Assembly (NCBI GenBank): GCA_003164095.1
Contig: PLRX01000109.1
Location: 1 to 35,903, forward strand
Reading direction: 5' to 3'
DNA from: Acidimicrobiaceae bacterium
GTDB lineage: Bacteria; Actinomycetota; Acidimicrobiia; Acidimicrobiales; RAAP-2
DNA length: 35,903 nucleotides
Shown here: in pieces, positions 21,534-29,990 of the stretch
Numbering within the stretch: position 1 is the first letter of the stretch
Layout: every line of letters begins with the position of its first letter
Program-made: the position numbers and the translations under genes
Notes under the pieces: generated by a model
What the model was told of the DNA's origin: nothing
Databases searched by the model: none
What the model saw: only the letters and a program-made list of their open reading frames with translations

Positions 21534-23213
21534 ATGCACTACCCTGACGGCGTGTCAGATGTGACCGATCCCCGTGGCGACCTCGAGTGGGGAACACTTC
21601 CCGGCCTGGTCCAGGACGCCGCGGCCCGCTTCGGCGACGCCGAGGCCGTGGTCGACCGCAACGGGCCAGGCGGCACCACCACCCGATGGTCGTTCGATCG
21701 CCTGGCCGAGGAGGTGGCGACCGCCACCCGGGCCGTCGTGGCCCAGGGCATCGAGCCCGGCGACCGCGTGGCGATCTGGGCCCCCAACTGCGCCGAGTGG
21801 ATCGTGGCCGCCCTGGGCGCGGTCGGCGCCGGCGCCGTGCTCGTGCCCCTCAACACCCGCTACAAGGGTGCGGAGGCGGCGTACATCCTGCGGGCCTCGG
21901 GGGCCCGGATCCTCTTCACGGTGCAGGGCTTCCTCGGCACCGACTACCCGGCGCTGCTCGACGAGGCGGTGACCGCGGGCGAGGCGCTGCCCGACCTCGA
22001 CCTGGTCGTCGTCCTGCGCACGGACGGACCGGCCGTCGACCCGTCCACCACGGCTGCAGGTGCGCCGGCCGTCGGGTGGGAGGCGTTCCTGGCGGGAGCC
22101 GTCGGATGTGAGCCCGACGTGGCGGCCGGCCGCACGGCGGCGATCACCTCGGCGGACCTGTCTGACCTGGTGTTCACCTCGGGGACCACCGGGCATCCGA
22201 AGGGGGCGATGACCACGCACGGCCAGACCCTTCGGACGTTCGCCACCTGGGCGGAGGTGGTTGGCCTGCGGACCGGCGACCGCTACCTCATCGTGAACCC
22301 GTTCTTCCACACCTTCGGCTACAAGGCGGGCATCCTGGCCTGCCTGATGGCCGGCGCCACGATGGTGCCCGAGCCCGTGTTCGACGTCGACGTCGTACTC
22401 CAGCGGGTGGCCGACGAGCGGATCAGCGTCCTGCCGGGCCCGCCCACCATCTTCCAGTCGATCCTCGACCACCCGAAGCGCGACGCCTTCGACCTGTCGA
22501 CCCTGAGGCTCGTGGTGACGGGTGCCGCCGTGGTGCCCGTCGAGCTCGTCGAGTCGCTCTGGTCCGACATGGGCATCGAGACGGTGCTGACCGCCTACGG
22601 GCTGACCGAGGCCACCGGGACGGCCACGATGTGCCGACGGGGCGACTCCGCCGAGGTGATCTCGGGGACGTCGGGACGCGCCATACCGGACGTGGAGGTG
22701 CGCATCGTCGACGCCGACGGGAGCGAGGTCGCCACCGGCGAGGCGGGCGAGATCGTGGTGCGCGGCTACAACGTGATGTCCGGCTACTTCAACGATGCCG
22801 AGGCCACCGCTGCGGCCATCGACGCGGAGGGGTGGTTGCACACGGGTGACGTCGGGTTCCTCGACGCCGGGGGCAACCTGGCCATCACCGACCGGCTGAA
22901 GGACATGTACGTGAGCGGCGGCTTCAACGTCTATCCGGCCGAGGTCGAGGCCGTCCTGCGCCGCCACCCGGCGGTGGGCCAGGTGGCCGTGATCGGCGTC
23001 CCCGACCACCGGATGGGAGAGGTCGGCCTGGCCGTGGTGGTGCCGGCCCCCGGTGTCGACGTCACGACGCTCGGCGTAGAGCTGCCGGCATTCGCCAAGG
23101 AGCAACTCGCCAACTTCAAGGTGCCGCGCCGGGTCGAGGCGGTCGACGCCCTGCCCACCAACGCCAGCGGCAAGGTCCTCAAACGCGAACTCCGGGCCAC
23201 GTTCGGAACCTGA
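21534..23213 (+). CDS. FadD3-like acyl-CoA synthetase
   Basis: 559 aa, adenylate-forming family. AMP motif FTSGTTGHPKG (214-224), NPFFHTFGYKAGILACL, LTAYGLTEATG, DGWLHTGD-type motif (EGWLHTGDVGFLD), DRLKDMYVSGGFNVYPAE, and terminal lysine in NASGKVLKREL. The segments VLPGPPTIFQSILDHP and GAAVVPVELVE match my memory of mycobacterial FadD3, the ligase that activates the steroid remnant HIP with CoA. It lies 35 bp after the IpdF-like gene. ATG 21534 is chosen; GTG 21552 is an alternative and gives 553 aa. A general medium-chain ligase role is possible, but the three-gene context favours HIP. Confidence 0.86.
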   Translation: MHYPDGVSDVTDPRGDLEWGTLPGLVQDAAARFGDAEAVVDRNGPGGTTTRWSFDRLAEEVATATRAVVAQGIEPGDRVAIWAPNCAEWIVAALGAVGAGAVLVPLNTRYKGAEAAYILRASGARILFTVQGFLGTDYPALLDEAVTAGEALPDLDLVVVLRTDGPAVDPSTTAAGAPAVGWEAFLAGAVGCEPDVAAGRTAAITSADLSDLVFTSGTTGHPKGAMTTHGQTLRTFATWAEVVGLRTGDRYLIVNPFFHTFGYKAGILACLMAGATMVPEPVFDVDVVLQRVADERISVLPGPPTIFQSILDHPKRDAFDLSTLRLVVTGAAVVPVELVESLWSDMGIETVLTAYGLTEATGTATMCRRGDSAEVISGTSGRAIPDVEVRIVDADGSEVATGEAGEIVVRGYNVMSGYFNDAEATAAAIDAEGWLHTGDVGFLDAGGNLAITDRLKDMYVSGGFNVYPAEVEAVLRRHPAVGQVAVIGVPDHRMGEVGLAVVVPAPGVDVTTLGVELPAFAKEQLANFKVPRRVEAVDALPTNASGKVLKRELRATFGT

Positions 23214-23252
23214 GCGGGCATGACCGACCTCCGGCCACCGCCGGCCGCCGGA

Positions 23253-23289
23253 CAGATCGCAGTACCGACACACCAGATCGCAACACCGA
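23253..23289 (+). repeat. 21-bp-period direct repeat before the alcohol dehydrogenase
   Basis: CAGATCGCAGTACCGA (23253-23268) and CAGATCGCAACACCGA (23274-23289) share 14 of 16 bases. The period of 21 bp is two helical turns, so a regulator could bind both on one DNA face. The array ends 16 bp before the GTG start. Confidence 0.4.
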
Positions 23290-23305
23290 GCAGAAGGAGC
23301 AGCAC

Positions 23306-24412
23306 GTGCGAGGCATCGTCTACACCGGATCCGACGTCGAGGTCACCGACCAGCTGTCGATCGGCGACCCCGGTCCCACCGAGGTCCGGGTGGCCATCGG
23401 CGCGGCCGGCGTCTGCCACTCCGACCTGTCCGTCATCAACGGCACCATCCCGTGGAAGGCTCCCTCGGTCCTCGGTCACGAGGGTGCGGGCGTCGTGGAG
23501 GCCGTCGGCAGCGAGGTGCGCTCGGTCAAGCCCGGCGACCACGTCGTCATCGCCACCCTGGCCAGCTGCGGCACGTGCCGGGCGTGCTCGACCGGGCACC
23601 CCACCTGGTGCGTCAAGACACTGGGCAACGTGTCGACGCCGTTCACCTACAAAGGTGAGCCGGCGTCCAACTTCGCCGCCACGTCGGTGTTCGCCGAGTC
23701 GACCATCGTCAAGGAGGTCCAGGCCGTCAAGATCTCGAAGGACGTGCCGATGACCTCGGCCTGCCTCATCGGCTGTGGCGTGTTGACCGGTGTCGGCGCC
23801 GTGCTGAACCGGGCGAAGGTGCAGGCAGGCGAGACGTCGGCCGTGTTCGGCGTCGGCGGCGTGGGGCTCAACGTGATCCAGGGCCTGCGCCTGGCCGGGG
23901 CCAGCCGCATCATCGCCGTCGACACGCTCGCCTCCAAGGAGGGCCTGGCCCGCCAGTTCGGTGCCACCCACTTCGTCGACGCCTCCGAGACGGACGCCGT
24001 CGCCGCAATCCGCGAGATCGTGCCTCCGGGCCCGGCCCTCGTGACGGGCGCACTGGGCTGGACCGGTGGGGTCAAGTGGTCCTTCGACTGCGTCGGCCAC
24101 CCGGCCGTCCTGCGCAACGCCCTCGACGTCCTCGACTGGGGCGGCAACGCACTCGCCATCGGCATCCCCCCGCAGGGGACCGAGGTCGCTGTCGACGTCA
24201 ACGCGCTGGCCTACGTGGACCGGGGCCTGCTGGGCTGTCGGTACGGGTCGTCCCGACCCCACCACGACATCCCGCTGATGGTCGAGCTCTACCTGTCGGG
24301 CAAGCTCATGCTCGACGAGCTGGTCACCGAGCAGAAGCCGCTCGAGGGCTTCCGTGACATCGTCGAGGACATGGAGGCGGGCAAGCTGGCCCGAGGCGTC
24401 CTGACCTTCTGA
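23306..24412 (+). CDS. Zinc-dependent alcohol dehydrogenase (MDR family)
   Basis: 368 aa from GTG 23306, with AAGGAG 6 bp upstream. Catalytic zinc ligands C37 (GVCHSD), H58 and E59 (GHEG), and C157 (LIGCGVLTG). Structural zinc ligands C88, C91, C94 and C102 (CGTCRACSTGHPTWC). Rossmann motif FGVGGVGLNVIQGLRLAGA (181-199) for NAD. The pattern is that of class III-like/aryl-alcohol dehydrogenases of actinobacteria. It is 92 bp after the FadD3-like gene with its own repeat element ahead, so it may be separately controlled. It could oxidise an alcohol formed in steroid or fatty-alcohol breakdown; the true substrate is not evident. Confidence 0.9.
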   Translation: MRGIVYTGSDVEVTDQLSIGDPGPTEVRVAIGAAGVCHSDLSVINGTIPWKAPSVLGHEGAGVVEAVGSEVRSVKPGDHVVIATLASCGTCRACSTGHPTWCVKTLGNVSTPFTYKGEPASNFAATSVFAESTIVKEVQAVKISKDVPMTSACLIGCGVLTGVGAVLNRAKVQAGETSAVFGVGGVGLNVIQGLRLAGASRIIAVDTLASKEGLARQFGATHFVDASETDAVAAIREIVPPGPALVTGALGWTGGVKWSFDCVGHPAVLRNALDVLDWGGNALAIGIPPQGTEVAVDVNALAYVDRGLLGCRYGSSRPHHDIPLMVELYLSGKLMLDELVTEQKPLEGFRDIVEDMEAGKLARGVLTF

Positions 24413-24420
24413 GCCGGCCG

Positions 24421-24439
24421 GGCCCGGCGTGCTCGGGCC
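24421..24439. terminator. GC hairpin between convergent genes
   Basis: GGCCCG and CGGGCC pair around a 7-nt loop, 8 bp after the alcohol dehydrogenase stop and 11 bp from the repeat-protein stop. Small, but well placed for both directions. Confidence 0.4.
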
Positions 24440-24450
24440 GGACGTTTCGG

Positions 24451-25368
24451 TCAGCCGACAGGTAGCGGTGCGTACGGGGCGATCCCGGTGATCGGCGCGG
24501 CCAGGGGACTATCGGCCATCGAGCCCTGGAACGGCGCGTCCCCGAAGGCGAACACACCGCCGTCAGCGGCGGCCAGCCAGTACCCGGGGCCGTCCGGCGC
24601 AGCTGCGATCCCCACGGCGGGGGCGTTGAGGTGCCTGCCTCCCATCGATCCCTCGAAGGTGGCGTCCCCGAAGGCGAACACCCCGCCGTCGGCGGCCACC
24701 AGCCAGTAGCCTTTGCCGTCCGGGGTGGGTGCCATGCCCACGACGGGGGCGTTGAGGTGCCTGCCTCCCATCGAGCCCTCGAAGGTGGCGTCCCCGAAGG
24801 CGAACACCCCGCCGTCGGCGGCCACCAGCCAGTAGCCTTTGCTGGCCGGGGTCGCCGCGATCCCGACGACGGGTGCGTTGAGCGACTCGTCGGCGAGCCC
24901 GACGAAGGGCACCGCGTCACCGCACCCGAGCACGGCGCCGTTGGAGCTGGCCAGGAAGAACCCCTTCCCGGTGGCGGTCGATGTGGCGCCGACCCAGGAC
25001 CCCTCCCCACCGTTGAGGCTCGTGCAGCCGATCTGCGGTGGCACGGGGGCCTGGCCGAAACCGGAGGCGAGACGGTAGATGTTCACCAGCCAGTAACCGG
25101 ACCCTGACGGAGTGGCGGCAATGGCGTCGCACCCGTGTGCGCCGTCGGCGGTGCTCGGTGGCTGCGGGCTGAACGAGCAGGCCAGCGACGGCGCCACCCC
25201 GGAGCCGTAGAACGGTACGTCGAACGCGAACACACCACCGTCGGAACCGGCCAGCCAGTAGCCGGGTGCCGGTCGCGGCACGCCTGCGCCTGCGGTCGTC
25301 GGGAAGGCCAGCGCCGTCGCCGAACACACCAGTGCGAGTGCAGCCAGTGTGCGGTGGACTGCAGTCAC
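24451..25368 (-). CDS. Secreted protein of 42-residue GYWLVAADGG repeats
   Basis: 305 aa from GTG 25368, fixed by a perfect AGGAGG 5 bp upstream. A signal peptide is clear (HRTLAALALVCSATALAFPTTAGA, cut after about residue 29). The mature part consists of blade-like repeats of GYWL-AxxGGVFAFGDAxFxGS, probably forming a propeller. Two central repeats are almost identical in DNA: 24621-24716 and 24747-24842 differ at one base of 96, with a 126-bp period (42 codons). A middle blade has five cysteines or so (CSFSPQ, GCDAI, IGCTS, LGCGDA), possibly disulfides. Such repeat proteins are, as I recall, common in Acidimicrobiia; the function is unknown, surface binding or scaffolding being the usual guess. 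Confidence 0.8.
   Translation of the reverse strand: MTAVHRTLAALALVCSATALAFPTTAGAGVPRPAPGYWLAGSDGGVFAFDVPFYGSGVAPSLACSFSPQPPSTADGAHGCDAIAATPSGSGYWLVNIYRLASGFGQAPVPPQIGCTSLNGGEGSWVGATSTATGKGFFLASSNGAVLGCGDAVPFVGLADESLNAPVVGIAATPASKGYWLVAADGGVFAFGDATFEGSMGGRHLNAPVVGMAPTPDGKGYWLVAADGGVFAFGDATFEGSMGGRHLNAPAVGIAAAPDGPGYWLAAADGGVFAFGDAPFQGSMADSPLAAPITGIAPYAPLPVG
24621..24842 (-). repeat. Near-identical 126-bp-period repeat inside the propeller gene
   Basis: Segments 24621-24716 and 24747-24842 match at 95 of 96 positions; the only change is T/G in the ATCGA(T/G)CC context. The rest of the unit diverges slightly. This indicates recent duplication or gene conversion of one repeat unit. Confidence 0.85.
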
Positions 25369-25543
25369 AGCAACCTCCTCCGGGCTCCCCGTTGGATGAC
25401 CGTACCAGGACCTGTTCGGACCGGCCCTGCTCCTGGGTGGACGGTGCACGGCGGACGTCGCTGTGCGGCGCGATCCCTGCCGCCACTTGCCCGTCCGCGC
25501 CCGGCCTTGCCAGTGTGGGGCCCCATCGCACGGGAGGTGCCCC

Positions 25544-26494
25544 ATGGCCATCGAGGTCAACGTCGACAACTATGCACGGGCCGAAGTGGCGTCCCAGGTC
25601 GACCGGTTCCTCGGGTTCGGGGCGGTGGTCAACGACTGGACCCACATCCGCACCCCCACACCACTCGATCAGCAGACGGTCATCCGCATGAACCGCGACA
25701 CCCTCTACAGCGTGGCGGTGGTCGACGCGAGCGAGGGCGTGACCGTCACCGTGCCGGACACGGGCGACCGCTACCTCACGGTCATGGTCATGGACGAGGA
25801 CGGCTACGTCGACACGGTGCTGCACGATCCGGGCACCCACGAGCTGTCGGCCGACCTGGTGGGCGGCGGCTACGCAGTGCTGATCGCCCGCATCCTGGTC
25901 GACCCGACGGTCGCCGACGACGTGGCCGAGGTCAACCGGCTCCAGGGCGGGCTCGTCGTCGACGCCCCCTCGGCCCGACCGTGGACACCCGGCCTGTTCG
26001 ACGAGACCAGCTACTCGGCGACGAAGAAGGCGTTGCTGGCGCTCGGCCAGGGTCTCCACGACTCGAGGCGGACCTTCGGGACGAGGTCGTCGGTCGACCC
26101 GGTGCGGTTCCTGATCGGTTCCGCCGGCGGCTTCGGCGGGCTACCCGAGGAGGAGGCCTATTACGCCATCCGGGCCACACCCCAGCGGCCCGGCCGGTAC
26201 GTGCTCCGGGTGGCCGACGTCCCGGTGGACGGCTTCTGGTCGGTGTCGGTCTACGACCGGGACGGCTACTTCGACGAGAACCCGTACGACTCGTACAGCA
26301 TCAACAACGTGACGGCGGTGGCGGACGACGACGGGGCGGTCACGATCCACCTCGGCCCCGAGCCCGACGGGTCGCCCAACTTCCTGTACGTGAAGGACGG
26401 CTGGAACTACGTGGCCCGCATGTACCGGCCACGGGCGTCGATCCTGGACGGAACGTGGAGCTTCCCGGAGCCGGAGGCGCTCGACGCGACCTGA
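25544..26494 (+). CDS. DUF1254/DUF1214 domain protein
   Basis: 316 aa; GGGAGG lies 6 bp before the ATG. The first part has the DUF1254 mark MNRDTLYSVAVVDASEG with TVPDTGDRYLTVMVMDEDGY. The second part has DUF1214 features: PGRYVLRVADVPVDGFWSVSVYDRDGYF, NPYDSYSINN, and FLYVKDGWNYVARMYRP. Family members are often exported; here no signal peptide is visible, so the protein is likely cytosolic or uses another route. The family's biochemical role is unclear. It converges with the WS/DGAT gene, and both stops lie within one hairpin. Confidence 0.85.
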   Translation: MAIEVNVDNYARAEVASQVDRFLGFGAVVNDWTHIRTPTPLDQQTVIRMNRDTLYSVAVVDASEGVTVTVPDTGDRYLTVMVMDEDGYVDTVLHDPGTHELSADLVGGGYAVLIARILVDPTVADDVAEVNRLQGGLVVDAPSARPWTPGLFDETSYSATKKALLALGQGLHDSRRTFGTRSSVDPVRFLIGSAGGFGGLPEEEAYYAIRATPQRPGRYVLRVADVPVDGFWSVSVYDRDGYFDENPYDSYSINNVTAVADDDGAVTIHLGPEPDGSPNFLYVKDGWNYVARMYRPRASILDGTWSFPEPEALDAT

Positions 26495-26538
26495 CTCCCG
26501 GCGCCGGATACCGGGTACCGGGCGCCGGCGCCGGTCAG
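26491..26538. terminator. Shared hairpin containing both convergent stop codons
   Basis: CTGAC (26491-26495) pairs with GTCAG (26534-26538), followed by a 3-nt bulge and a 9-bp CGGCGCCGG/CCGGCGCCG stem (26499-26507 with 26525-26533). The TGA of the DUF1254 gene is in the left arm and the reverse TCA of the acyltransferase gene is in the right arm, so one structure may end both transcripts. Confidence 0.55.
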
Positions 26539-27950
26539 GACGGGCGGTGGTCGCCCAGGGACTCGAGCGCTCGTTCGTGGAGGTCGTCGATGCCGGTGGC
26601 GGTCGCCTCGGCGAGCACGGTGACGTCGGGCATGGTCCGGTAGTCGCCGGTCACCCCGAAGAACAGCCGGCCGTTGTAGGAGAGGATGGCAGTCCCCACC
26701 CGGAGCCCGTGGCTGATGGGCACGAAGGGGCGGTACTCCAGCATCTCGTGGCCGAGGCAGTAGAGCGGGAGCTGCGGACCCGGCACGTTCGTGGTGACCG
26801 TGTTGAGCGACTGCTGCCCGAAGCGGTGCATCGAGCGGATCACGGTGCGGCTGACGGCGCCGAGCACCATCGGCGGCACCAGGTCGCTGGCCGAGGCCAT
26901 CACCTGGCCGGCCTCGGCGATGCCGGACGTCTTGAGCCCGGCCATCTGCTCGCGGACCGCCTGGAGGCGATCGACCGGGTCGGCCACGTGGACGGGCAGG
27001 TCGATGAAGAGCGCTGACACCCGGTTGTCGGGCACACCCCGAGCGTCCTCGCTGCGGGTGGACACCGGCACCAGCGAGCGCACCGTCGCCGTCTCGACGT
27101 CGTCGCCCCGCTCAAGCAGGAGGGCCCGGTAGCCGCCGGACACCGCGGCCAGCACGACGTCGTTGACCGTGCCCCCGAACGCGGTGCGGACGGTCTTGAC
27201 CGCGGCGAGGGAGGCCGAGGCGTGGGCCCACACCCGGTGGGGCCCGACCGGGCCCTCGATGGAGAGCGGCCCGGTGGGGGAGAGGCTCTCGGTGAACCGG
27301 AGTGCCCCGGTGGCCGTCGAGGCAGCTGAGCGCAGCGTGCGGACCGGATGGATGATCGATCCCGGCACAGCACGCGCCAGGCCCACGAGGTCGCCGGCCA
27401 GTCCGCCCCAGGCGTCGAGGACCTTGATGGCACCGGGCAGCTCCGGACGCGGCTCCCACGGCTCGGGCTCGCCCACCGGTGCGTCCGGCGTCAGGTCCAG
27501 CACTGCGGTGAGCAGCCCCACACCGGCGATCCCGTCGACCATGCAGTGGTGGACCTTGAAGACCAGGGCCCACCTGCCCCCGGCCAGTCCCTCGACCAGC
27601 CAGGCCTCCCACAGGGGGCGGTCCCGGTCCAGGTCCTGGGACATGAGCCGGCCCATGAGCCGGCGGAAGGCCTCGTCGTCGCCGGGGTCGGGGAGCGCGG
27701 TGTGGCGGACGTGGAAGCCGAGGTCGAAGTCGGGGTCGTCCACCCAGACCGGCCGACCGAGCTCGAAGGGCACCGTCCTGACCCGCTGGCGATAGCGGGG
27801 GATCAGGTGCATCTTCGAGGCGATCAGCGCCTCCAACTCGTCGATCCCGGGGGCCGGGTCGTCGAACACGCAGGCCCCGGCGATGGCCATGTGGACGGAC
27901 CCGTCCTCCAGGTGCAGGAACTCGGCGTCGAGTGCGCTCAGCCTGTCCAT
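26535..27950 (-). CDS. Wax ester synthase/diacylglycerol acyltransferase (WS/DGAT)
   Basis: 471 aa. WS/DGAT enzymes join acyl-CoA to a fatty alcohol or diacylglycerol at the membrane to make storage wax esters or triacylglycerol. The catalytic HHxxxDG motif is HHCMVDG (134-140). Other family segments: DRLSALDAEFLHLED at the start, FDLGFHVRHTALPDPG, TVNDVVLAAVSGGYRALL, and NTVTTNVPGPQLPLYCLGHEM with PFVPISHGLRVGTAILSYNG near the end. ATG 27950 (MDRLSAL) is the usual start; GGGGGAT precedes it. An in-frame ATG at 27980 adds ten residues. It lies downstream of the fatty acid desaturase on the same strand. Confidence 0.93.
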   Translation of the reverse strand: MDRLSALDAEFLHLEDGSVHMAIAGACVFDDPAPGIDELEALIASKMHLIPRYRQRVRTVPFELGRPVWVDDPDFDLGFHVRHTALPDPGDDEAFRRLMGRLMSQDLDRDRPLWEAWLVEGLAGGRWALVFKVHHCMVDGIAGVGLLTAVLDLTPDAPVGEPEPWEPRPELPGAIKVLDAWGGLAGDLVGLARAVPGSIIHPVRTLRSAASTATGALRFTESLSPTGPLSIEGPVGPHRVWAHASASLAAVKTVRTAFGGTVNDVVLAAVSGGYRALLLERGDDVETATVRSLVPVSTRSEDARGVPDNRVSALFIDLPVHVADPVDRLQAVREQMAGLKTSGIAEAGQVMASASDLVPPMVLGAVSRTVIRSMHRFGQQSLNTVTTNVPGPQLPLYCLGHEMLEYRPFVPISHGLRVGTAILSYNGRLFFGVTGDYRTMPDVTVLAEATATGIDDLHERALESLGDHRPS

Positions 27951-28020
27951 GCCATCCCCCCCGGTCCGTCCTGACCGCACCCTAGAACCGGGCGCGGGGT
28001 CCGACCAGGGCCGAAGGTCC

Positions 28021-28036
28021 GACGCCGTCGGGCGTC
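28021..28036 (-). terminator. Small hairpin at the desaturase stop
   Basis: GACGCC-GTCG-GGCGTC forms a 6-bp stem with a 4-nt loop directly overlapping the desaturase stop codon, 71 bp before the acyltransferase ATG. It may act as a terminator or partial attenuator between the two. Confidence 0.4.
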
Positions 28037-29138
28037 AGGCGTCGACGAGACCCCGTGCGCCCTCGGCCAGACTGTGGCGCCCCTGTGCGTAGGTCATCCA
28101 CCGGCCGGCGTCGAAGTCGTAGAGCTTGCACGCCCTGGCGTTGGCGACGAAGTCGCCGAGTCGGAGCGGCTTGTCGATGACGGTGCCCGGGAAGGCGGCC
28201 TCGATGGCGTCCGCCGCTTCCTCGAGGTGGTACATCGGGATGCGCATGTCAACGTGGTGGGGGACGTGCACCATGATCCAGTGGAGGAAGAAGTTGACCC
28301 CCTTCGGCACCCGCAGCACGGTGGTGCCCTCCATCTGTGCCTTGAACTTGTTCCACTCCGCCTTCTTCCACCAGCGGATGTCGGGCGCGATGTGGTGGGT
28401 GTGGACCACTGTCCCGATGAGGTACGAGAACGCGACGAAGGGGAGCAGGACGGTGCGGGCGTCCAGCCACACCACGCCGGCCAGCGACTCGCCCCGGGCC
28501 ACGCCGATGAGTGTGAAGAGGCCCAGCATCCCGCCGATGAAGGCGGTCACGATCCAGCGGTCGCGCCGGATGGCCTTGACCCACCGCGCCGGGTTCGGGC
28601 CCGTCATCATCTTCTTCCACCAGACCTGGTGGGCGTAGTAGGCCCCGGCGCCCGCCCAGGACCACTCGAAGCGGTGGACGAGCTTCCGCCACCAGGCGAG
28701 GCCAGCGAACTGCTCGGGTGTCGTCGGGTGCCAGACGAAGTCGTAGCCCTGACGCACGGTGTAGGGGTGGTGGACGCGGTTGTGGCCCAGCACCCAGCCC
28801 TCGTAGACGTGGAAGCTCGGCAGCATGGCCAGGTGGGCGACCGTCGAGTTGCGCCGCTTCGAGGAGAACAGGGCACCGTGGGCGGCGTCGTGGCCCACCA
28901 CGAACAGCCCGGACACCACGAGACCCATGGCGACCTCGAGGACGAGGACCTCGGCGACGTTGCTGACCACGACGAGCAGGGCCAGTAGGGCGACGTACAT
29001 TGCGGTGTCCCGCCAGAAGTAGGCCATGCCCCGCCAGGTCGGGTTGTCGTAGACCGAGTCGGGGAGCGCGTCGATGACGGGCTTCAGGGAGGTGGGAGGG
29101 GCCGCGAGCCCCACGGCACCATCAGGTCCTGCGGGCAT
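28035..29138 (-). CDS. Membrane fatty acid desaturase
   Basis: 367 aa. Di-iron desaturases introduce a double bond into acyl chains at the membrane. Histidine boxes: HDAAH (83-87), HNRVHH (119-124) and HVPHH (291-295), with further His at 246-249 (HTHH). Hydrophobic segments at about 45-82, 197-215 and 225-245 fit the usual four-helix topology. GAGG lies 5 bp before ATG 29138; the open frame runs further upstream but lacks coding character and overlaps the divergent methyltransferase. The box pattern is that of the FA_desaturase family (DesA/DesC or acyl-lipid types); position of the double bond and electron donor cannot be told. The ferredoxin reductase at 622 is a conceivable but distant partner. 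Confidence 0.9.
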   Translation of the reverse strand: MPAGPDGAVGLAAPPTSLKPVIDALPDSVYDNPTWRGMAYFWRDTAMYVALLALLVVVSNVAEVLVLEVAMGLVVSGLFVVGHDAAHGALFSSKRRNSTVAHLAMLPSFHVYEGWVLGHNRVHHPYTVRQGYDFVWHPTTPEQFAGLAWWRKLVHRFEWSWAGAGAYYAHQVWWKKMMTGPNPARWVKAIRRDRWIVTAFIGGMLGLFTLIGVARGESLAGVVWLDARTVLLPFVAFSYLIGTVVHTHHIAPDIRWWKKAEWNKFKAQMEGTTVLRVPKGVNFFLHWIMVHVPHHVDMRIPMYHLEEAADAIEAAFPGTVIDKPLRLGDFVANARACKLYDFDAGRWMTYAQGRHSLAEGARGLVDA

Positions 29139-29258
29139 CTGGCCTCGTCTCGCTCTGGACAGGCCGCCTCCCGTCGTCTCCCCAAGGTTACCGGTCCGGC
29201 CGGGGGGCCGCTGGTCGGCTGGATTGCCCCCCGACCACGGACCTGGGAGCATCCAGCG

Positions 29259-29990
29259 GTGCCTGGCGAACGCCCCACCGCCGACCGGGATGCCGATGGC
29301 GGAGGGGCGGCGGTCGAGCGGGCCCGGGCCTACTTCGAGCAGTTCGCCGCCGAGTACGACACCGCGGCCCGGGAGTCGGGCTGGCGGTTGAACGGACGGC
29401 TGGCGGAAGCCCTGGCCGGCGTCGGCCCGGTCCGCCGGGCCGTGGACCTGGCGTGCGGGACGGGGGAGACCCTGGAGCAGCTGACCCGGGTACTGCCCGG
29501 CGCCGACCTGGTGGGGGTCGACCTGGCCGCATCCATGGTGGCCCGGTCGGCCGCTCGCGTGCCCTCGGCAACGGTCGTCCGGGCCGACATCCGCGAGTTC
29601 GTGGTCGACACGCCCGACGGGTGGTTCGACGTGGTCACGGTCATCGGCGGATTCGAGTTCACCCCCGACCTGCCGGGCCTGCTCGACGACGTCCGTCGTG
29701 TGGTGGCCCCGGGCGGCCATCTGGTGTTCACCTACGAGCCGGTGCTCGACGGTTGGCCACCGCAGGCGCAGCGGGTCGAGACCAACCTCGGCAGCAACCG
29801 GCTCGAGCTGACCACCTTCCGGTGGGATCCCGACGAGGTGGCCGCCGGTTTCCCGGGGTGGGAGACGCAGCGGAGCGCGCTGCTCGCCGCCTACCAGCGC
29901 GACGGGGTACCCACCGTCTACGGCTGGCTCCACTTCCGCCGCCCGGTCGGGCCGGGGGCGCCGGAGGTCAGTTCCCCAGGATCGAGCTGA
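29259..29990 (+). CDS. SAM-dependent methyltransferase, class I
   Basis: 243 aa from GTG 29259 with GGGAG about 10 bp upstream. SAM motif I is AVDLACGTGETLEQL (61-75), followed by an acidic strand end GADLVGVDLAASMV, then ADIREF and FDVVTVIGGFEFTPDLPGLLDDVRRVVAPGGHLVFTYEP, which is the usual small-molecule methyltransferase (Methyltransf_11/25) pattern. The N-terminal ARAYFEQFAAEYDTAARESGWRL resembles UbiE/tellurite-type and TPMT-like starts. It is divergent from the desaturase and ends convergent with the AIM24 gene, overlapping it by 23 bp. Substrate unknown. Confidence 0.85.
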   Translation: MPGERPTADRDADGGGAAVERARAYFEQFAAEYDTAARESGWRLNGRLAEALAGVGPVRRAVDLACGTGETLEQLTRVLPGADLVGVDLAASMVARSAARVPSATVVRADIREFVVDTPDGWFDVVTVIGGFEFTPDLPGLLDDVRRVVAPGGHLVFTYEPVLDGWPPQAQRVETNLGSNRLELTTFRWDPDEVAAGFPGWETQRSALLAAYQRDGVPTVYGWLHFRRPVGPGAPEVSSPGSS

